Positions 28,416 to 41,585 of a stretch of 64,000 nucleotides of DNA are shown here, in pieces. Below the pieces are notes generated by a model that had not been told where the DNA came from, did not search any database, and was given only the letters and a program-made list of their open reading frames with translations. Source of the stretch: Edaphovirga cremea (lineage in GTDB: Bacteria > Pseudomonadota > Gammaproteobacteria > Enterobacterales > Enterobacteriaceae); NCBI RefSeq assembly GCF_003332275.1, contig NZ_QOVA01000002.1, positions 310,001 through 374,000 of the forward strand. The letters run 5' to 3'. Position numbers and translations under genes: made by a program. Within the stretch, counting starts at the first letter, position 1; each line of letters starts with the position of its first letter.

Positions 28416-29669
28416 GTGAGTGGATTAAAGCAGGAGCTGGGGCTGGCACAGGGTGTGGGACTGCTCTCAACGTCGTTACTGGGTACGGGTGTTTTCGCCG
28501 TACCTGCACTGGCAGCACAACTCGCCCACGAGGACAGCTTGTGGGCGTGGCCAATTCTGTTGGCATTGGTTTTTCCCATCGCCATCGCATTTGCCGCATT
28601 GGGGCGTCATTTTCCCAGTGCTGGTGGAGCCGCTCACTTTGTGGGGATGGCGTTTGGCCCACGGATGGCGCGCGTGACAGGGTGGTTATTCCTGTCGGTT
28701 ATCCCGTTCGGTTTACCCGCTGCACTGCAGATAGCGGCAGGATTTTGGCAGGCGGCATTTGGTTGGAGCAGCGATCAGCTTCTGTTGGTGCAACTTGCAA
28801 CGCTGCTGATTATTTGGTTGCTTGGTACAAGGAGTGCCGGATCCAGCGCCAATGTTCAAACCTTGATTGCCATACTGATCATTGCGATGGTAATCGCCAT
28901 CTGGTGGCGTGGCGGTATTACGCCAGCAGAAATCCCCTGGCCCGCTGTCGCTGACATCTCTCCCCCTAATATGGCCAATGCGCTGGCTGTGATGTTCTGG
29001 TGTTTTGTCGGCCTTGAAGCGTTTGCCCATCTCGCCACTGAATTCCGGCATCCAGAGCGTGATTTTCCCCGCGCATTGCTGATCGGCCTGCTGGTCGCCG
29101 GTGCCGTGTATTGGGGTTGTACCGTGGCGGTATTGAACTTTAATGCCTTTGGTGAGGGGCGGGAAGCTGCCGCATCCCTGCCAGGGATTGTGGTGCAACT
29201 TTTTGGCCAGCATGCGTTATGGATCGCCTGCATTATTGGTTATCTGGCCTGTTTTGCGAGCGTGAATATTTACACGCAGAGTTTTTCCCGTCTGGTATGG
29301 TCCCAGGCGCAAGAGCGTCCAACCAGCAAGCTGGCAGCACTTTCTGCCGGACAAGTTCCGGTGAATGCGCTGAGTGTCGTGGTTGGCAGCTGTTTGGTAT
29401 TTACCTTGCTGATTTATTGGCTGCATCTTCCCCTGGATACGTTGATTGTTTATGCCAACGGGATTTTCGTCCTGATCTATTTGCTGTGTATGTTGGCTGG
29501 GTGTCGCATTTTGGCTGGGCGCTCAAAAACCATGGCACTGATAGGGTCTGTTTTGTGCTGTTTGCTGTTGGTGATGATTGGTTGGAAGTCGATGTACGCG
29601 CTGGGGATGTTTGCCGCACTGTGGTTACTCTTGCCCCGCGTGAAAAAGGCAAAAGCACGGCACCCGTGA
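28416..29669 (+). CDS. yjeH: L-methionine/branched-chain amino acid exporter YjeH-like
   Basis: 417 residues with about 12 predicted membrane helices of the APC superfamily. It matches E. coli YjeH closely (MSGLKQELGLAQGVGLLSTS, HFVGMAFGPRMARVTGWLFL, VMFWCFVGLEAFAHLATEF). In E. coli YjeH exports methionine and branched-chain amino acids. The start is GTG, 27 bases behind hldE. In E. coli the gene sits elsewhere (near groEL), so its place here is a lineage feature. Confidence 0.9.
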   Translation: MSGLKQELGLAQGVGLLSTSLLGTGVFAVPALAAQLAHEDSLWAWPILLALVFPIAIAFAALGRHFPSAGGAAHFVGMAFGPRMARVTGWLFLSVIPFGLPAALQIAAGFWQAAFGWSSDQLLLVQLATLLIIWLLGTRSAGSSANVQTLIAILIIAMVIAIWWRGGITPAEIPWPAVADISPPNMANALAVMFWCFVGLEAFAHLATEFRHPERDFPRALLIGLLVAGAVYWGCTVAVLNFNAFGEGREAAASLPGIVVQLFGQHALWIACIIGYLACFASVNIYTQSFSRLVWSQAQERPTSKLAALSAGQVPVNALSVVVGSCLVFTLLIYWLHLPLDTLIVYANGIFVLIYLLCMLAGCRILAGRSKTMALIGSVLCCLLLVMIGWKSMYALGMFAALWLLLPRVKKAKARHP

Positions 29670-29767
29670 TTTGTCGGTATTATCGCGACGCCAAGGGAAA
29701 AAGAAAGAATCAGGTCAGGGATGTCGCTGCAGGGTAGCGCAATTGAGCTGCCCTGCATATTCCAGGA

Positions 29768-30067
29768 TTACGCCTCAGGGGTTTGGTTTTCTACTTTGAT
29801 TTCATCTTCTACAATGGCGACGGGGTTTTGCTTCGCTTCCATTTGATTCAGGCGATGTTCCAGCATGGCCACTTTCTCGCGTGTACGCAGCAAGACCTGG
29901 GTCTGCACATCAAACTCTTCACGACTGACCAGATCCAGCCTGGTGAGCTGACTTTGGAGTATCTGACGAATCTTCTTCTCTACATCATCCCCGAAGTCGC
30001 GAATACCTTTCGGCATAGACTCATGCACCTGGCGTGCGATTTGTTCAATTTTTTTCGGGTCAAACAT
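29768..30067 (-). CDS. ubiK: Ubiquinone biosynthesis accessory factor UbiK
   Basis: 99 residues. Membrane fusogenic/BMFP family: amphipathic N-terminus ([20 protein letters not shown]) and a C-terminal coiled coil ([20 protein letters not shown]). It works with UbiJ in the soluble Ubi complex for the hydroxylation and methylation steps of aerobic ubiquinone synthesis. AAAGGTAACTACC precedes the ATG. Divergent from the ribB riboswitch. Confidence 0.94.
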   Translation of the reverse strand: MFDPKKIEQIARQVHESMPKGIRDFGDDVEKKIRQILQSQLTRLDLVSREEFDVQTQVLLRTREKVAMLEHRLNQMEAKQNPVAIVEDEIKVENQTPEA

Positions 30068-30228
30068 GGTAGTTACCTTTTCTGCAGATAAGTTGCTTTA
30101 GCTTAGTGTAATCCGAGATAAGCAATCTATAAACATTTATACAACAGGTGTGTGACTTCGCATTGGTGTGCATTTTGTGCAACGGGCTAATTGCCCTTAA
30201 TTTCTATTGGCGTTATAGTAAACATGCT

Positions 30229-30400
30229 TATTCTCAGGGCGGGGTGAAAGTCCCCACCGGCGGTAAACCACAAGTTTATTGATGGCCTCATGTCATCAGA
30301 GTGGAAGCCCGCGAGCGCTCATACCTTCGGGTATAGAGGTCAGCAGATCCGGTGTAATTCCGGGGCCGACGGTTATAGTCCGGATGGGAGAGAGTAACGG
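30229..30400 (+). promoter_or_regulatory. FMN riboswitch (RFN element) upstream of ribB
   Basis: The conserved RFN core is plain: CAGGGCGGGGTGAAAGTCCC, CACCGGCGGTAAACCA, AGCCCGCGAGCGC, a variable stem ATACC-TTCG-GGTAT, GATCCGGTGTAATTCCGG, CCGACGGTTATAGTCCGGAT and GGGAGAGAGTAACG. It binds FMN and shuts off ribB. The next 100 bases, with a GC-rich stem (CGGGCTAATATGCCCG) and a run of T at about 30433, form the expression platform and leader. Corresponds to the E. coli sroG leader. Confidence 0.97.
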
Positions 30401-30517
30401 CTTTAGTCGGGCTAATATGCCCGCGTGCGTTATTTTTTTGACCGTAGTGGTTACGGTTACCCTCCTCAAGCTCGCCCTGGTTCTGGTAATCCATATAAAC
30501 AATGAGGTTTTTTTACC

Positions 30518-31171
30518 ATGAATCAGACGCTACTTTCAGATTTCGGTACGCCAGTTGAACGTGTAGAACGCGCGATTGAAGCGCTGCGCAATGGCCGCGG
30601 CGTAATGGTGCTGGATGATGAAAATCGTGAAAATGAAGGTGATATGATTTTCGCTGCTGAAACCATGACTGTAGAGCAAATGGCTCTCAGTATTCGTCAT
30701 GGCAGCGGAATTGTGTGTCTGTGCCTGACCGATGAACGCCGCAAGCAACTCGAATTACCGATGATGGTTGAGCATAATTCCAGTCAGTTCCAGACCGCCT
30801 TTACCGTGACCATCGAGGCTGCAAAAGGTGTGACTACCGGTGTTTCTGCTAGCGATCGCCTGACGACTATCCGTACTGCAATCGCGGATGATGCCAAGCC
30901 TTCCGATCTCAATCGTCCTGGGCACGTATTCCCTCTGCGTGGTCAACCGGGTGGTGTTTTGACCCGCCGTGGCCATACTGAAGCGACGATTGATCTCGTG
31001 ACTATGGCTGGTTTCAAACCTGCCGGTGTCCTGTGTGAATTGACGAATGATGATGGCAGCATGGCGCACGCACCAGAAGTCATTGAGTTTGCCAAAAAAC
31101 ATGAGATGCATGTCGTTACCATTGAAGATCTGGTGGCTTACCGCCAATCCGAGTCCCGCAAGGCAAGCTGA
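30518..31171 (+). CDS. ribB: 3,4-Dihydroxy-2-butanone 4-phosphate synthase RibB
   Basis: 217 residues, the same length as E. coli. Stand-alone RibB with the acidic metal site [10 protein letters not shown] (about 33-42) and the conserved [12 protein letters not shown] segment. It turns ribulose 5-phosphate into the four-carbon unit of riboflavin. AATGAGGTTTTTTTACC precedes the ATG, directly downstream of the FMN riboswitch that controls it. Confidence 0.97.
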   Translation: MNQTLLSDFGTPVERVERAIEALRNGRGVMVLDDENRENEGDMIFAAETMTVEQMALSIRHGSGIVCLCLTDERRKQLELPMMVEHNSSQFQTAFTVTIEAAKGVTTGVSASDRLTTIRTAIADDAKPSDLNRPGHVFPLRGQPGGVLTRRGHTEATIDLVTMAGFKPAGVLCELTNDDGSMAHAPEVIEFAKKHEMHVVTIEDLVAYRQSESRKAS

Positions 31172-31217
31172 TTTTTAATTATTGATTTTTAATAATTACC
31201 AGCACTGGTAAACCTTT

Positions 31218-31243
31218 AAAGGCCGCGATTGCGGCCTTTTTTG
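31218..31243 (+). terminator. Terminator after ribB
   Basis: AAAGGCCGC-GATT-GCGGCCTTTTTT, a perfect stem with T-run. Confidence 0.9.
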
Positions 31244-31420
31244 TGACGAGCGTTAAACCACTTCCACCGGATGCGGTGATTCTCTGTTCAAAATTATTGA
31301 ATATCTCCATCATGGTTATCCGGCTGTAACCCTGGCTAAAAAAGAGTAACGTATTTGTATCAGGCGATGGTCCTGCAAAGGCGTTGCTGCAACTCTTTCA
31401 CTTTGTCCAAGGAATTAGCT

Positions 31421-32203
31421 ATGACCACTTCACGTATGCCCGCCCTGTTCCTCGGCCACGGTAGCCCGATGAATGTGCTGGAAGAAAATAGTTATACCCA
31501 GGCATGGCGTGCATTGGGTCAATCCCTGCCGCGACCTAAAGCTATTTTGGCTATTTCTGCGCACTGGTACACCAGGGGTACGGCAGTCACTGCGATGGAA
31601 AAACCGCGTACCATCCATGATTTCGGCGGTTTTCCTCAGGCGTTATTCGATACGCAATACCCGGCTCCGGGATCTCCAGCGCTTGCCGCAAGGGTTCAAC
31701 AATTGTTGTCACCAATACCAGTAACGGCGGATAAAACGGAATGGGGCCTTGACCATGGTTCCTGGGGCGTGTTGATCAAAATGTACCCGGAAGCTGATAT
31801 TCCGGTTGTCCAATTGAGTATTGATGGAACGCAGCCAGCCGAATATCACTATCAGTTAGGGCAGAAACTGGCCGCGTTGCGTGATGAAGGCGTCCTGATT
31901 GTTGCCAGCGGCAATGTTGTGCATAACCTGAGAATGGTGAAATGGCAGGGCGATACCGCGGCATATCCCTGGGCAGAGTCGTTCAATAATTATGTGCGGG
32001 ATAATCTGGACTATAAAGGCGACCATCATCCTCTGGTTAATTTTATGGAACATGAGGGGGCGGCTTTATCGAATCCCTCTCCAGAACACTATCTGCCGTT
32101 ATTGTATGTATTGGGAAGCTGGAACGGTGAAGAACCGATAACGCTGCCGACAGACGGTATTGAGATGGCATCACTGAGTATGCTGTCAGTGCGGGTTGGG
32201 TAA
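31421..32203 (+). CDS. ygiD: 4,5-DOPA dioxygenase-type extradiol enzyme YgiD
   Basis: 260 residues of the LigB-like extradiol dioxygenase family: N-terminal FLGHGSPMNVL supplies one metal His, with others in ISAHWY and LDHGSWG. E. coli YgiD cleaves L-DOPA in vitro; the natural substrate is not settled. Start at MTTSRMPALF with CAAGGAATTAGCT upstream; 22 further codons upstream are open but not conserved. Confidence 0.92.
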   Translation: MTTSRMPALFLGHGSPMNVLEENSYTQAWRALGQSLPRPKAILAISAHWYTRGTAVTAMEKPRTIHDFGGFPQALFDTQYPAPGSPALAARVQQLLSPIPVTADKTEWGLDHGSWGVLIKMYPEADIPVVQLSIDGTQPAEYHYQLGQKLAALRDEGVLIVASGNVVHNLRMVKWQGDTAAYPWAESFNNYVRDNLDYKGDHHPLVNFMEHEGAALSNPSPEHYLPLLYVLGSWNGEEPITLPTDGIEMASLSMLSVRVG

Positions 32204-32214
32204 GGTTATTGCGA

Positions 32215-32250
32215 AAAAAAGAAGGAGGGTAATGCAGACATTACCCTTCC
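32215..32250 (-). terminator. Terminator at the convergent ygiD/ygiC junction
   Basis: GGTAATG-CAGA-CATTACC extended by GGAG/TTCC. On the minus strand the stem is followed by TTCTTTTTTTCG, serving ygiC; a weaker T-run serves ygiD on the plus strand. Confidence 0.75.
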
Positions 32251-32283
32251 TGTCTTTTGCAAAATTGACGGGATAAACAAACC

Positions 32284-33444
32284 CTAATCGATAATGACAT
32301 GCGGATAGAACCGCGACAGATCCTGCGTGATCAGCGCACGGTCTTCGCGCAAACCTATTCCGCACGGTTGATCGTCTATCAGCCAACTGCCAATCAGCGT
32401 GTAGCTGTCATCAAAACGTGGCAATGGATGGAATTGCTGGATGATCATCCCTTCTTCACCGTAAGGGCCATCAACGCGGGCGATTTCCTTACCATTTTCG
32501 ATAATCTGGATATTGGCACCTTCCCGCGAAAACAGCGGCTTGATGACGTAGTGATCCAGTTCCGGGTGATCGTCTTGCGCGAAGTAGGCGGGCAACAAAT
32601 TCGGGTGATCCGGGAACATTTCCCACAACTGTGGCAGCAAGGCCTTATTCGACAGAATCGCTTTCCAGGCGGGTTCTAACCAACTGACGCCCGCATCTTC
32701 CAGCTTGGTCGAAAAGATCTCGCGGAACATAAATTCCCAAGGATAGAGTTTAAACAGATAGCTGATCACCTGATCGTGCAGATCGGTAAATTGGCCTCGT
32801 TCGCCCAGCCCAATCTCTTCCATAAACAGGAATTCACTCGGTAAACCCGCTTCCAGCGCACAGTCCTGAAGGTATTGTACGGTGCCGCGATCCTCTTGCG
32901 TATCCTGACAGCAGGCAAAGTGCAGCAGGCCGAAACCGTGACGCTCTTTGAGCTCAGCGAAACGCTCGATCAGTTTTTCCTGCATGCTGTTAAATTGGTC
33001 AGCATTTTCTGGCAGATTGCCCGCATTGATTTGGTCTTCCAACCACAACCATTGGAAGAATGCCGCTTCATAAAGCGAGGTGGGCGTATCGGCATTATTT
33101 TCGAGCAGTTTGGGCGGATTCACGCCGTCGTAAGCCAAATCCAGACGCGAATAAAGTGACGGTTTCTGTAGACGCCATGAGCTTCTGACAAATTCCCAGC
33201 AATGTTTTGGAATGCAGAATTTGGTCATCAACTGATCGCTGTTCACGACCTTTTCCACCACCTTGAGGCACATTTGGTGCAGTTCGGCAGTGGCATCTTC
33301 CAGTTCTTCAATCTGCGCCAGCGTAAACTGGTAATACGCATCTTCACACCAGTAGGGCTCGCCATACATTGTGTGAAATTGAAATCCGAACTCGGTGGCT
33401 TTTTCACGCCAGTCAGGGCGTTCTGTGATCGCGACACGTTTCAT
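32284..33444 (-). CDS. ygiC: Glutathionylspermidine synthase-like ATP-grasp protein YgiC
   Basis: 386 residues, the same as E. coli YgiC. ATP-grasp fold related to the synthetase half of Gsp: [33 protein letters not shown] and [13 protein letters not shown]. It lacks the amidase domain, and family members were reported not to make glutathionylspermidine, so the ligated substrate is unknown. 14 bases downstream of ygiB, with which it forms an operon. Confidence 0.92.
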   Translation of the reverse strand: MKRVAITERPDWREKATEFGFQFHTMYGEPYWCEDAYYQFTLAQIEELEDATAELHQMCLKVVEKVVNSDQLMTKFCIPKHCWEFVRSSWRLQKPSLYSRLDLAYDGVNPPKLLENNADTPTSLYEAAFFQWLWLEDQINAGNLPENADQFNSMQEKLIERFAELKERHGFGLLHFACCQDTQEDRGTVQYLQDCALEAGLPSEFLFMEEIGLGERGQFTDLHDQVISYLFKLYPWEFMFREIFSTKLEDAGVSWLEPAWKAILSNKALLPQLWEMFPDHPNLLPAYFAQDDHPELDHYVIKPLFSREGANIQIIENGKEIARVDGPYGEEGMIIQQFHPLPRFDDSYTLIGSWLIDDQPCGIGLREDRALITQDLSRFYPHVIID

Positions 33445-33458
33445 TTATTTCTCTTTCC

Positions 33459-34115
33459 TCATCCGCCCATGGAACGGGAGCCGGATGTGGAACTGCTGCG
33501 CTGCATGGTGTTCTGTTTGGCGACGCTGTCACCGAAACCACCGCGGGTTACGGTGCTGGTCGTTGCAGGTTTGGGTGCCATGGCAGTTTTAGGTACGGTA
33601 ACTGTCCGGCCCGGCGTAGCAGCGCCGTAGTTTTTACCGCTGGCATCAACAAATTTCCCATTGGCTGGACTGTTTGCAGCCTTGGAAGTGAATAATGGCT
33701 GTTGCGAAAAACCCGCGCCACCGCCCATCATCCGACCCATCATGTAGCCTGCCATCAGCGGCATCCACATACTGCCACTTTGTTGGGATTGTGCCGCCAT
33801 ACCTGCCTGGGCAGGCGCTTCGGTACATTGTGACTCACCGAATTCTGCGACACAGTCTTCACGGGTGGCGTATTTGGGGGCAGTGCGTGCGGCTTCTTTT
33901 TGCGCTTCGTTATACGCGGTGACACATTGTGCGCTATTCGACGGATTGGCTGCGGAGCAATCATCGGCATTCTGATACAGCGAGACGGTTTCGTCTGCTT
34001 TTTCACAACCGGACAAAATAAACGCGGAGCTTATTGCGAACGCGATAGGTGCAACACGGTAAGTGCGGCACGCTTTGCGAAATGTGCTCAAGTTGATGTT
34101 TTTAGTCCGTTTCAT
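33459..34115 (-). CDS. ygiB: DUF1190 lipoprotein-like protein YgiB
   Basis: 218 residues. N-terminal hydrophobic segment followed by a lipobox-like ILSGC at about residue 36, after an unusually long basic leader ([20 protein letters not shown]). Cysteine-containing domain ([24 protein letters not shown]), then a Gly/Met-rich stretch ([15 protein letters not shown]) and a Ser-rich tail. Matches the DUF1190 family paired with ygiC. Envelope function unknown. Confidence 0.9.
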   Translation of the reverse strand: MKRTKNINLSTFRKACRTYRVAPIAFAISSAFILSGCEKADETVSLYQNADDCSAANPSNSAQCVTAYNEAQKEAARTAPKYATREDCVAEFGESQCTEAPAQAGMAAQSQQSGSMWMPLMAGYMMGRMMGGGAGFSQQPLFTSKAANSPANGKFVDASGKNYGAATPGRTVTVPKTAMAPKPATTSTVTRGGFGDSVAKQNTMQRSSSTSGSRSMGG

Positions 34116-34270
34116 CGTAATTTATCCTCTTACTCAGGGTTTTTCAGGCCCTTTCCCAGTAGTGGCCTTAGAATAGGGGAAAGGTGCTCATATTTAAAGT
34201 ATGAATGTTTCCAGCACGGTGAGATGGCCGGGGAAGGCTTTTCCTTGTGCACCGTGTCACGTTTTAAACC

Positions 34271-34307
34271 AAAAAAAACGGCGCGCCCCTGAGAGTCGCG
34301 CCGTTTT
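34271..34307 (-). terminator. Terminator after tolC
   Basis: On the minus strand AAAACGGCGCGACTC folds through CGGCGCG/CGCGCCG and is followed by eight T. It separates tolC from ygiB, unlike the joint tolC-ygiABC transcript described in E. coli. Confidence 0.85.
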
Positions 34308-34322
34308 CATTCATTCAATGAA

Positions 34323-35831
34323 TCAGTTATTGAATGGGTTCCGCGCGCTTGAGGTCGACGTAGTCGCCGCAGGCGTGGTATTCACACGGGTTGGTGTTGC
34401 AGCCGGGGTTTGCACCGCCGCCTGCTGATTATTGTAACCCTCTGCGTTGGCATCCTGAGCGCTATTCTCCGGGGCAATCGCCTCAGCCGTTGTCGGGATG
34501 ACTTTACCTAATGCGCTATTTAGCGACAGTAAGTCGTTTTCATTGAGCGTTCCCAATGCAGATTTGATATTCAGTTCATTAATCAGATAGTTATAACGAG
34601 CGTTGGACAACTGTTGTTTGGCATTGAACAGCGTGGTTGTGGCATCCAGAACGTCAACGATGGTACGTGTGCCGACCTGATAGCCTGCCTCCATGGCATC
34701 CAGAGAACTTTGCGCAGACACAACGGCCTGTTTGTAGGCACTGACGCTGCTGATCGACGCCGAAATATTGTTAAACGAGGAACGCACGGTCTGTACGACG
34801 CTGCGATGCGCGCTTTCCAACTGCTCACTGGCGCCGACAAAGTTGAATTGCGCCTGTTTCACCTGAGACGTCACTGAGCCACCGCTGTACAGCGGCAGAT
34901 TGAAACTCAGGCCAACGCTGTTCTGCCCACTGTCACCGTTACGGCTGGTGGTGGAATCTGCCAGCGAACCGCTGTAACGACTGTTTGCTACACTGGTCGA
35001 AGCCGTCAAACCGACTGTCGGCATATGACCGGTTTCGGCGTAACGGATTTGCTCACGCGCCAAATCCTGCGACAAGCGGGCAGAAAGCAGACTGAGGTTG
35101 CGGCTTTCCGCTTCTTTCAGCAGGCTGTTGACGGCTTGTGGACGCTGGGTGGTGAAGCGATCAATGTTCAGCGAAGCCAACTGCGGATAATAACGACCGG
35201 TCACCTGGCGCAGAGATTCCACTGCATTGTCCAGATTATTACGGGCGGTCACTTCATCAGCCAGCACGCTGTCATATTGTGCGCGGGCGTTCTGTACGTC
35301 GGTGATGGCAACCAGCCCCACGTTGAAACGCTGGGTGGTTTGATCCAACTGACGGTAAATAGCCTGTTTCTGTGCTTCAGTGTAAGAGAGCGAATCAATG
35401 GCGCTCAAAACATTGAAATAGGCCGTCGCCGTATTAAGAATCAACGCCTGCTGATCAACCTGGAAGCTAACATCCTGAATACCAGCTTGTTTCTCTTGCA
35501 GCGTCAATGCACGCCATTTGGACATATCAAAGATAGTCTGTGTCAATTGAAGTGCTGCGCCGGTGGTGTTTTGGTTCAATTCACCATCGGTGCCGGGGGT
35601 CTTGTAGGTATTGGTATATGTATAGTCAGCGCCTAAACCTAACTGGGGCAATAATGGACTGCGTGCTTCATTAATTTTTTCGAATGCAGCATCACGATCT
35701 GCGGCAGACTTACGCAAGTCAGGATTGCTTTCTCTGGCCTGTTGATAAACCTGCAGCAGGTTCTCTGCCTGGCTCATTGCACTAAAGCCGCCCAGGCTTA
35801 GTCCGATAAGAAGGGGGAGCAGTTTCTTCAT
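34323..35831 (-). CDS. tolC: Outer membrane efflux channel TolC
   Basis: 502 residues with a Sec signal ending SQAEN (cleavage before ENLLQVYQQA). Two OEP repeats of the channel-tunnel fold; the second half contains YQVGTRTIVDVLDATTTLFN. The C-terminal tail is Ala/Thr-rich and slightly longer than in E. coli. It is the exit duct for RND, MFS and ABC efflux pumps and type I secretion. The ATG at 35831 is chosen over one two codons upstream because AAGGA is then six bases away. Confidence 0.97.
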   Translation of the reverse strand: MKKLLPLLIGLSLGGFSAMSQAENLLQVYQQARESNPDLRKSAADRDAAFEKINEARSPLLPQLGLGADYTYTNTYKTPGTDGELNQNTTGAALQLTQTIFDMSKWRALTLQEKQAGIQDVSFQVDQQALILNTATAYFNVLSAIDSLSYTEAQKQAIYRQLDQTTQRFNVGLVAITDVQNARAQYDSVLADEVTARNNLDNAVESLRQVTGRYYPQLASLNIDRFTTQRPQAVNSLLKEAESRNLSLLSARLSQDLAREQIRYAETGHMPTVGLTASTSVANSRYSGSLADSTTSRNGDSGQNSVGLSFNLPLYSGGSVTSQVKQAQFNFVGASEQLESAHRSVVQTVRSSFNNISASISSVSAYKQAVVSAQSSLDAMEAGYQVGTRTIVDVLDATTTLFNAKQQLSNARYNYLINELNIKSALGTLNENDLLSLNSALGKVIPTTAEAIAPENSAQDANAEGYNNQQAAVQTPAATPTRVNTTPAATTSTSSARNPFNN

Positions 35832-36057
35832 TTGCATTCCTTGTTGTGCAGCTATGTTGCTTTGGTAGCGCTGTCGATAAACGAAATTGTGCTAATTCTA
35901 CCAGAGTCTGCCTGAGAGGCCAGTTGGCCGAATGTGCCATCTGCCTATATTTACTTAATCTAACATAAACAAGACTGAATATTATTAATGCTGTTTTATC
36001 ATTGTTACCTGCAAAACGCGTTAAATTTATCATCATGGATCGTTAAGGGAGAAAAAA
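35832..36057. promoter_or_regulatory. Divergent promoter region tolC/nudF
   Basis: 226 bases, AT-rich in the middle (TTTACTTAATCTAACATAAAC around 35950), shared by two divergent genes. No binding site could be named with confidence. Confidence 0.4.
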
Positions 36058-36690
36058 ATGGCTGCTTCAGATCGTTCACCGGTGACTTTCACGCAAAACG
36101 ATGTAGAAATTATTGCACGAGAGTCGCTGTACAGTGGTTTTTTTTCACTCACGTTATATCGCTTCCGCCATCGTCTATTCAATGGCGAAATGAGTGGTGA
36201 GGTTACCCGTGAGATTTTTGAGCGCGGGCATGCGGTGGTGCTGCTACCCTATGACCCAGTTCGCGACGAAGTTGTATTGATAGAGCAAATACGTATCGCC
36301 GCGCTGGAAACCAGCCAAAGCCCATGGCTGTTGGAAATGGTCGCCGGTATTATTGAACCGGGGGAGAGCGTTGAGGATGTGGCGCGTCGCGAAACAATGG
36401 AAGAAGCCGGGTTGGTGGTCGGTCGCAGTAAACCCGTGTTAAGTTATTTGGCCAGCCCGGGGGGCACCAGTGAGCGTTTGTCGATTCTGGTGGGAGAAGT
36501 GGATGCTACCCTGGCTGAGGGCCTGCATGGTTTAGAGGAAGAGAACGAAGACATCCGCCTGCACGTAGTGAGCCGGGAGCAGGCTTACCGTTGGGTGGAA
36601 GAGGGAGCTATCGACAATGCTGCGTCTGTCATTGCCTTGCAATGGTTGGCGTTGCACCATGAATCTCTAAAACAAGAGTGGTCAAATTAA
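36058..36690 (+). CDS. nudF: ADP-ribose pyrophosphatase NudF
   Basis: 210 residues. Nudix box [20 protein letters not shown] followed by AG (about 101-122) in an ADPRase-type protein. It splits ADP-ribose to AMP and ribose 5-phosphate. AAGGGAGAAAAA precedes the ATG. First of the run nudF-yqiB-cpdA-yqiA-parE; its stop overlaps the yqiB start by one base (TAATG). Confidence 0.95.
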   Translation: MAASDRSPVTFTQNDVEIIARESLYSGFFSLTLYRFRHRLFNGEMSGEVTREIFERGHAVVLLPYDPVRDEVVLIEQIRIAALETSQSPWLLEMVAGIIEPGESVEDVARRETMEEAGLVVGRSKPVLSYLASPGGTSERLSILVGEVDATLAEGLHGLEEENEDIRLHVVSREQAYRWVEEGAIDNAASVIALQWLALHHESLKQEWSN

Positions 36691-37115
36691 TGAAGAAGCG
36701 CTATATCCCTGATTTTCCTGAAATGATGAGGCTGTGTGAAACCAATTTCGCGCAATTGCGCCGTTTGATGCCGCGCAATGACGAAGTCGGTGAAACTATA
36801 TCTTATCAGGTGAATGGCGCGACCTATCGGCTGACTATAATTGAGTCGACGCGGTATACCTCTTTGATTGAGATCCAGCAGATTGTGCCGGCGGTAAGCT
36901 ATTGGAGCCTGCCAGCCATGACGGTTCGGCTGTATCACGACGCGATGGTTGCGGAAGTGTGTTCCAGTCAGCAGATCTATCGATTTAAAGCACGTTATGA
37001 TTATCCGAATAAAAAGTTGCATCAACGCGACGAAAAGCATCAAATTAACCAGTTTCTTGCTGATTGGTTGCGCTATTGCTTGGCGCATGGAGCGATGGCA
37101 GTTCCGGTTTGTTAG
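36690..37115 (+). CDS. yqiB: DUF1249 protein YqiB
   Basis: 141 residues, nearly the same length as E. coli YqiB and highly similar, especially the end ([20 protein letters not shown] and the following [16 protein letters not shown]). Soluble; function unknown. The ATG overlaps the nudF stop, so translation is coupled. A start four codons earlier is less likely. Confidence 0.93.
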   Translation: MKKRYIPDFPEMMRLCETNFAQLRRLMPRNDEVGETISYQVNGATYRLTIIESTRYTSLIEIQQIVPAVSYWSLPAMTVRLYHDAMVAEVCSSQQIYRFKARYDYPNKKLHQRDEKHQINQFLADWLRYCLAHGAMAVPVC

Positions 37116-37142
37116 ACAGACTTAAATAACAAAGGACACCAT

Positions 37143-37969
37143 TTGGAAAGCCTGTTTAAACTGCCTGTGGCGAATGACGCCAAGGTCAGGATTTTACAAA
37201 TAACTGACACCCATCTTTTTGCGGGTGCAGAAGAAACGTTGTTGGGGGTGAATACTTACCTCAGCTATCGTGCCGTTTTAGATGCGATTATTGCGGAGCG
37301 GCGGGAGTTCGACCTGGTGGCTGCTACCGGGGATCTGGCTCAGGATCATTCGTTGGCGGCCTATCGGCATTTTGCCGAGGGCATTCACAGGATCCCGGTT
37401 CCTTGCGTCTGGTTACCTGGAAATCATGATTTCCAGCCAGCCATGGTGGATGCGCTGGCCGATGCGGGGATCGCACCTTCCAAACATGTGCTGGTGGGGG
37501 AGCACTGGCAGATCATTCTGCTCGATACCCAGGTTTTTGGCGTTCCGCATGGCGAATTGAGTGAGTATCAGATCGAGTGGATGCAGCGTTGTCTGGATGC
37601 CTACCCGCAACGCTACACCTTGCTGATGCTGCACCATCATCCTGCGGCGTCCGGCTGTACCTGGCTGGATCAACACAGTTTGCGCAATGCCCATATGCTG
37701 GCCGCCGCACTGGCGGACTATCCCCGGGTGAATACGCTGCTTTGCGGACATATTCATCAGGAATTGGATCTCGATTGGTATGGCAGACGTTTGCTGGCCT
37801 CGCCGTCGACCTGTGTGCAGTTCAAACCGCATTGCACCAATTTCACTATTGATACGGTCTCTCCGGGCTGGCGTTATCTGGATCTCTATCCTGATGGCCG
37901 TCTTGAGACTGAAGTTTGTCGCCTGAAGGGCGAGGAATTCCGGCCGGACATGGACTCGGACGGTTATTG

Positions 37970-37970
<1 letters not shown>
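37143..37970 (+). CDS. cpdA: 3',5'-cyclic-AMP phosphodiesterase CpdA
   Basis: 275 residues starting with TTG, as in E. coli, behind AAAGGACACCAT. Calcineurin-like metallophosphoesterase motifs: [28 protein letters not shown] and CGHIHQE. It hydrolyses cAMP and so tempers CRP signalling. Its stop overlaps the yqiA start (TGATG). Confidence 0.96.
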
Positions 37971-40550
<2,580 letters not shown>

Positions 40551-40642
40551 TCAGCCGGAACGGTTAATTGGGGGCTGGATTATACCCTAGATAATTCGCC
40601 CCCCAGTTTTACATATCGGTTTTTTATCTCGGGCAGCAGATT

Positions 40643-41539
40643 ATGAAAATCAGCCTTGAAGAATTACTGGCCTTAACTTCCGTTATCGACACCGGTTCTA
40701 TCACCGCAGCAGCAGAGCAACTCAATCAGACCACTTCTGGCATTAGTCGTGCTATCAGTCGCTTGGAGAAGAAACTGGACACGACGTTCTTGCGTCGCAC
40801 GACGCGTCGGCTTGAACTGACCGAAGAGGGCTCGCTTTTTTTGGTTCATGCACGCCAAATCATTCAATCGGTTGAGCAGGCCGAAGAGCAGATCGTTCGG
40901 CGGCGTCAACATCCGAGCGGTTTGCTGCGGGTGAACGCGGCTGCACCCTTCATGGAACACGTCATTGTACCGCTCATTGCCGGCTTTCGTCGTTTGTATC
41001 CACAAATTGAGTTGGAGCTGAACACCGATAACCTGGTGATCGATCTGCTGGAGAAACGCACGGATATCGCTATCCGCATCGGACCACTGCGGGATTCGAC
41101 CATTCATGCCCGGTTGCTGGGGGCGAGCCGACTGAGAATTCTGGCCAGTCCTGAATATTTACAACGGCATGGTACGCCAGAATGGGCTGAGGATTTGCAA
41201 GATCACTGTTTGTTGGGTTTTACCCTGCCAGAATCGTTGAACCGCTGGCCCTTGCTGACGGATAAAGGTGAGCGCCTGCAGATCAAGCCAACAATCACGG
41301 CGTCGAGTGGTGAAACGTTGCGTAATCTGGCGCTGCAGGGTGAAGGGATTGTACAACTGGCCGATTATATGACGCGTGAAGATCAACTGCAGGGACGTTT
41401 GATCTCTCTGTTGGATCCGTTGATCCTGGATGAGAGCCAACCGATCAATGCGGTGTATTACCGCAATACGCAATTGGCGGCGCGTATCACCTGTTTCCTT
41501 GATTACGTTGGCGAGCGAATCAGCGGCCAACGTCTCTGA
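40643..41539 (+). CDS. LysR-family transcriptional regulator (CrgA/YafC-like)
   Basis: 298 residues. N-terminal winged helix (ALTSVIDTGSITAAAEQLNQ, then SGISRAISRLEKKLDTTFLR) and a type 2 periplasmic-binding-like effector domain. It converges on ygiN, with mdaB beyond it. In Neisseria the LysR protein CrgA controls an adjacent mdaB, so a link to the mdaB-ygiN quinone genes is a reasonable inference. E. coli lacks a LysR gene at this position. Confidence 0.85.
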   Translation: MKISLEELLALTSVIDTGSITAAAEQLNQTTSGISRAISRLEKKLDTTFLRRTTRRLELTEEGSLFLVHARQIIQSVEQAEEQIVRRRQHPSGLLRVNAAAPFMEHVIVPLIAGFRRLYPQIELELNTDNLVIDLLEKRTDIAIRIGPLRDSTIHARLLGASRLRILASPEYLQRHGTPEWAEDLQDHCLLGFTLPESLNRWPLLTDKGERLQIKPTITASSGETLRNLALQGEGIVQLADYMTREDQLQGRLISLLDPLILDESQPINAVYYRNTQLAARITCFLDYVGERISGQRL

Positions 41540-41542
41540 ATA

Positions 41543-41573
41543 TGAAAAAGGCCGCATAAGCGGCCATATTTTT
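41543..41573. terminator. Bidirectional terminator LysR/ygiN
   Basis: AAAAAGGCCGC-ATAA-GCGGCC followed by ATATTTTT. Confidence 0.8.
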
Positions 41574-41585
41574 AAAAGAAATCAC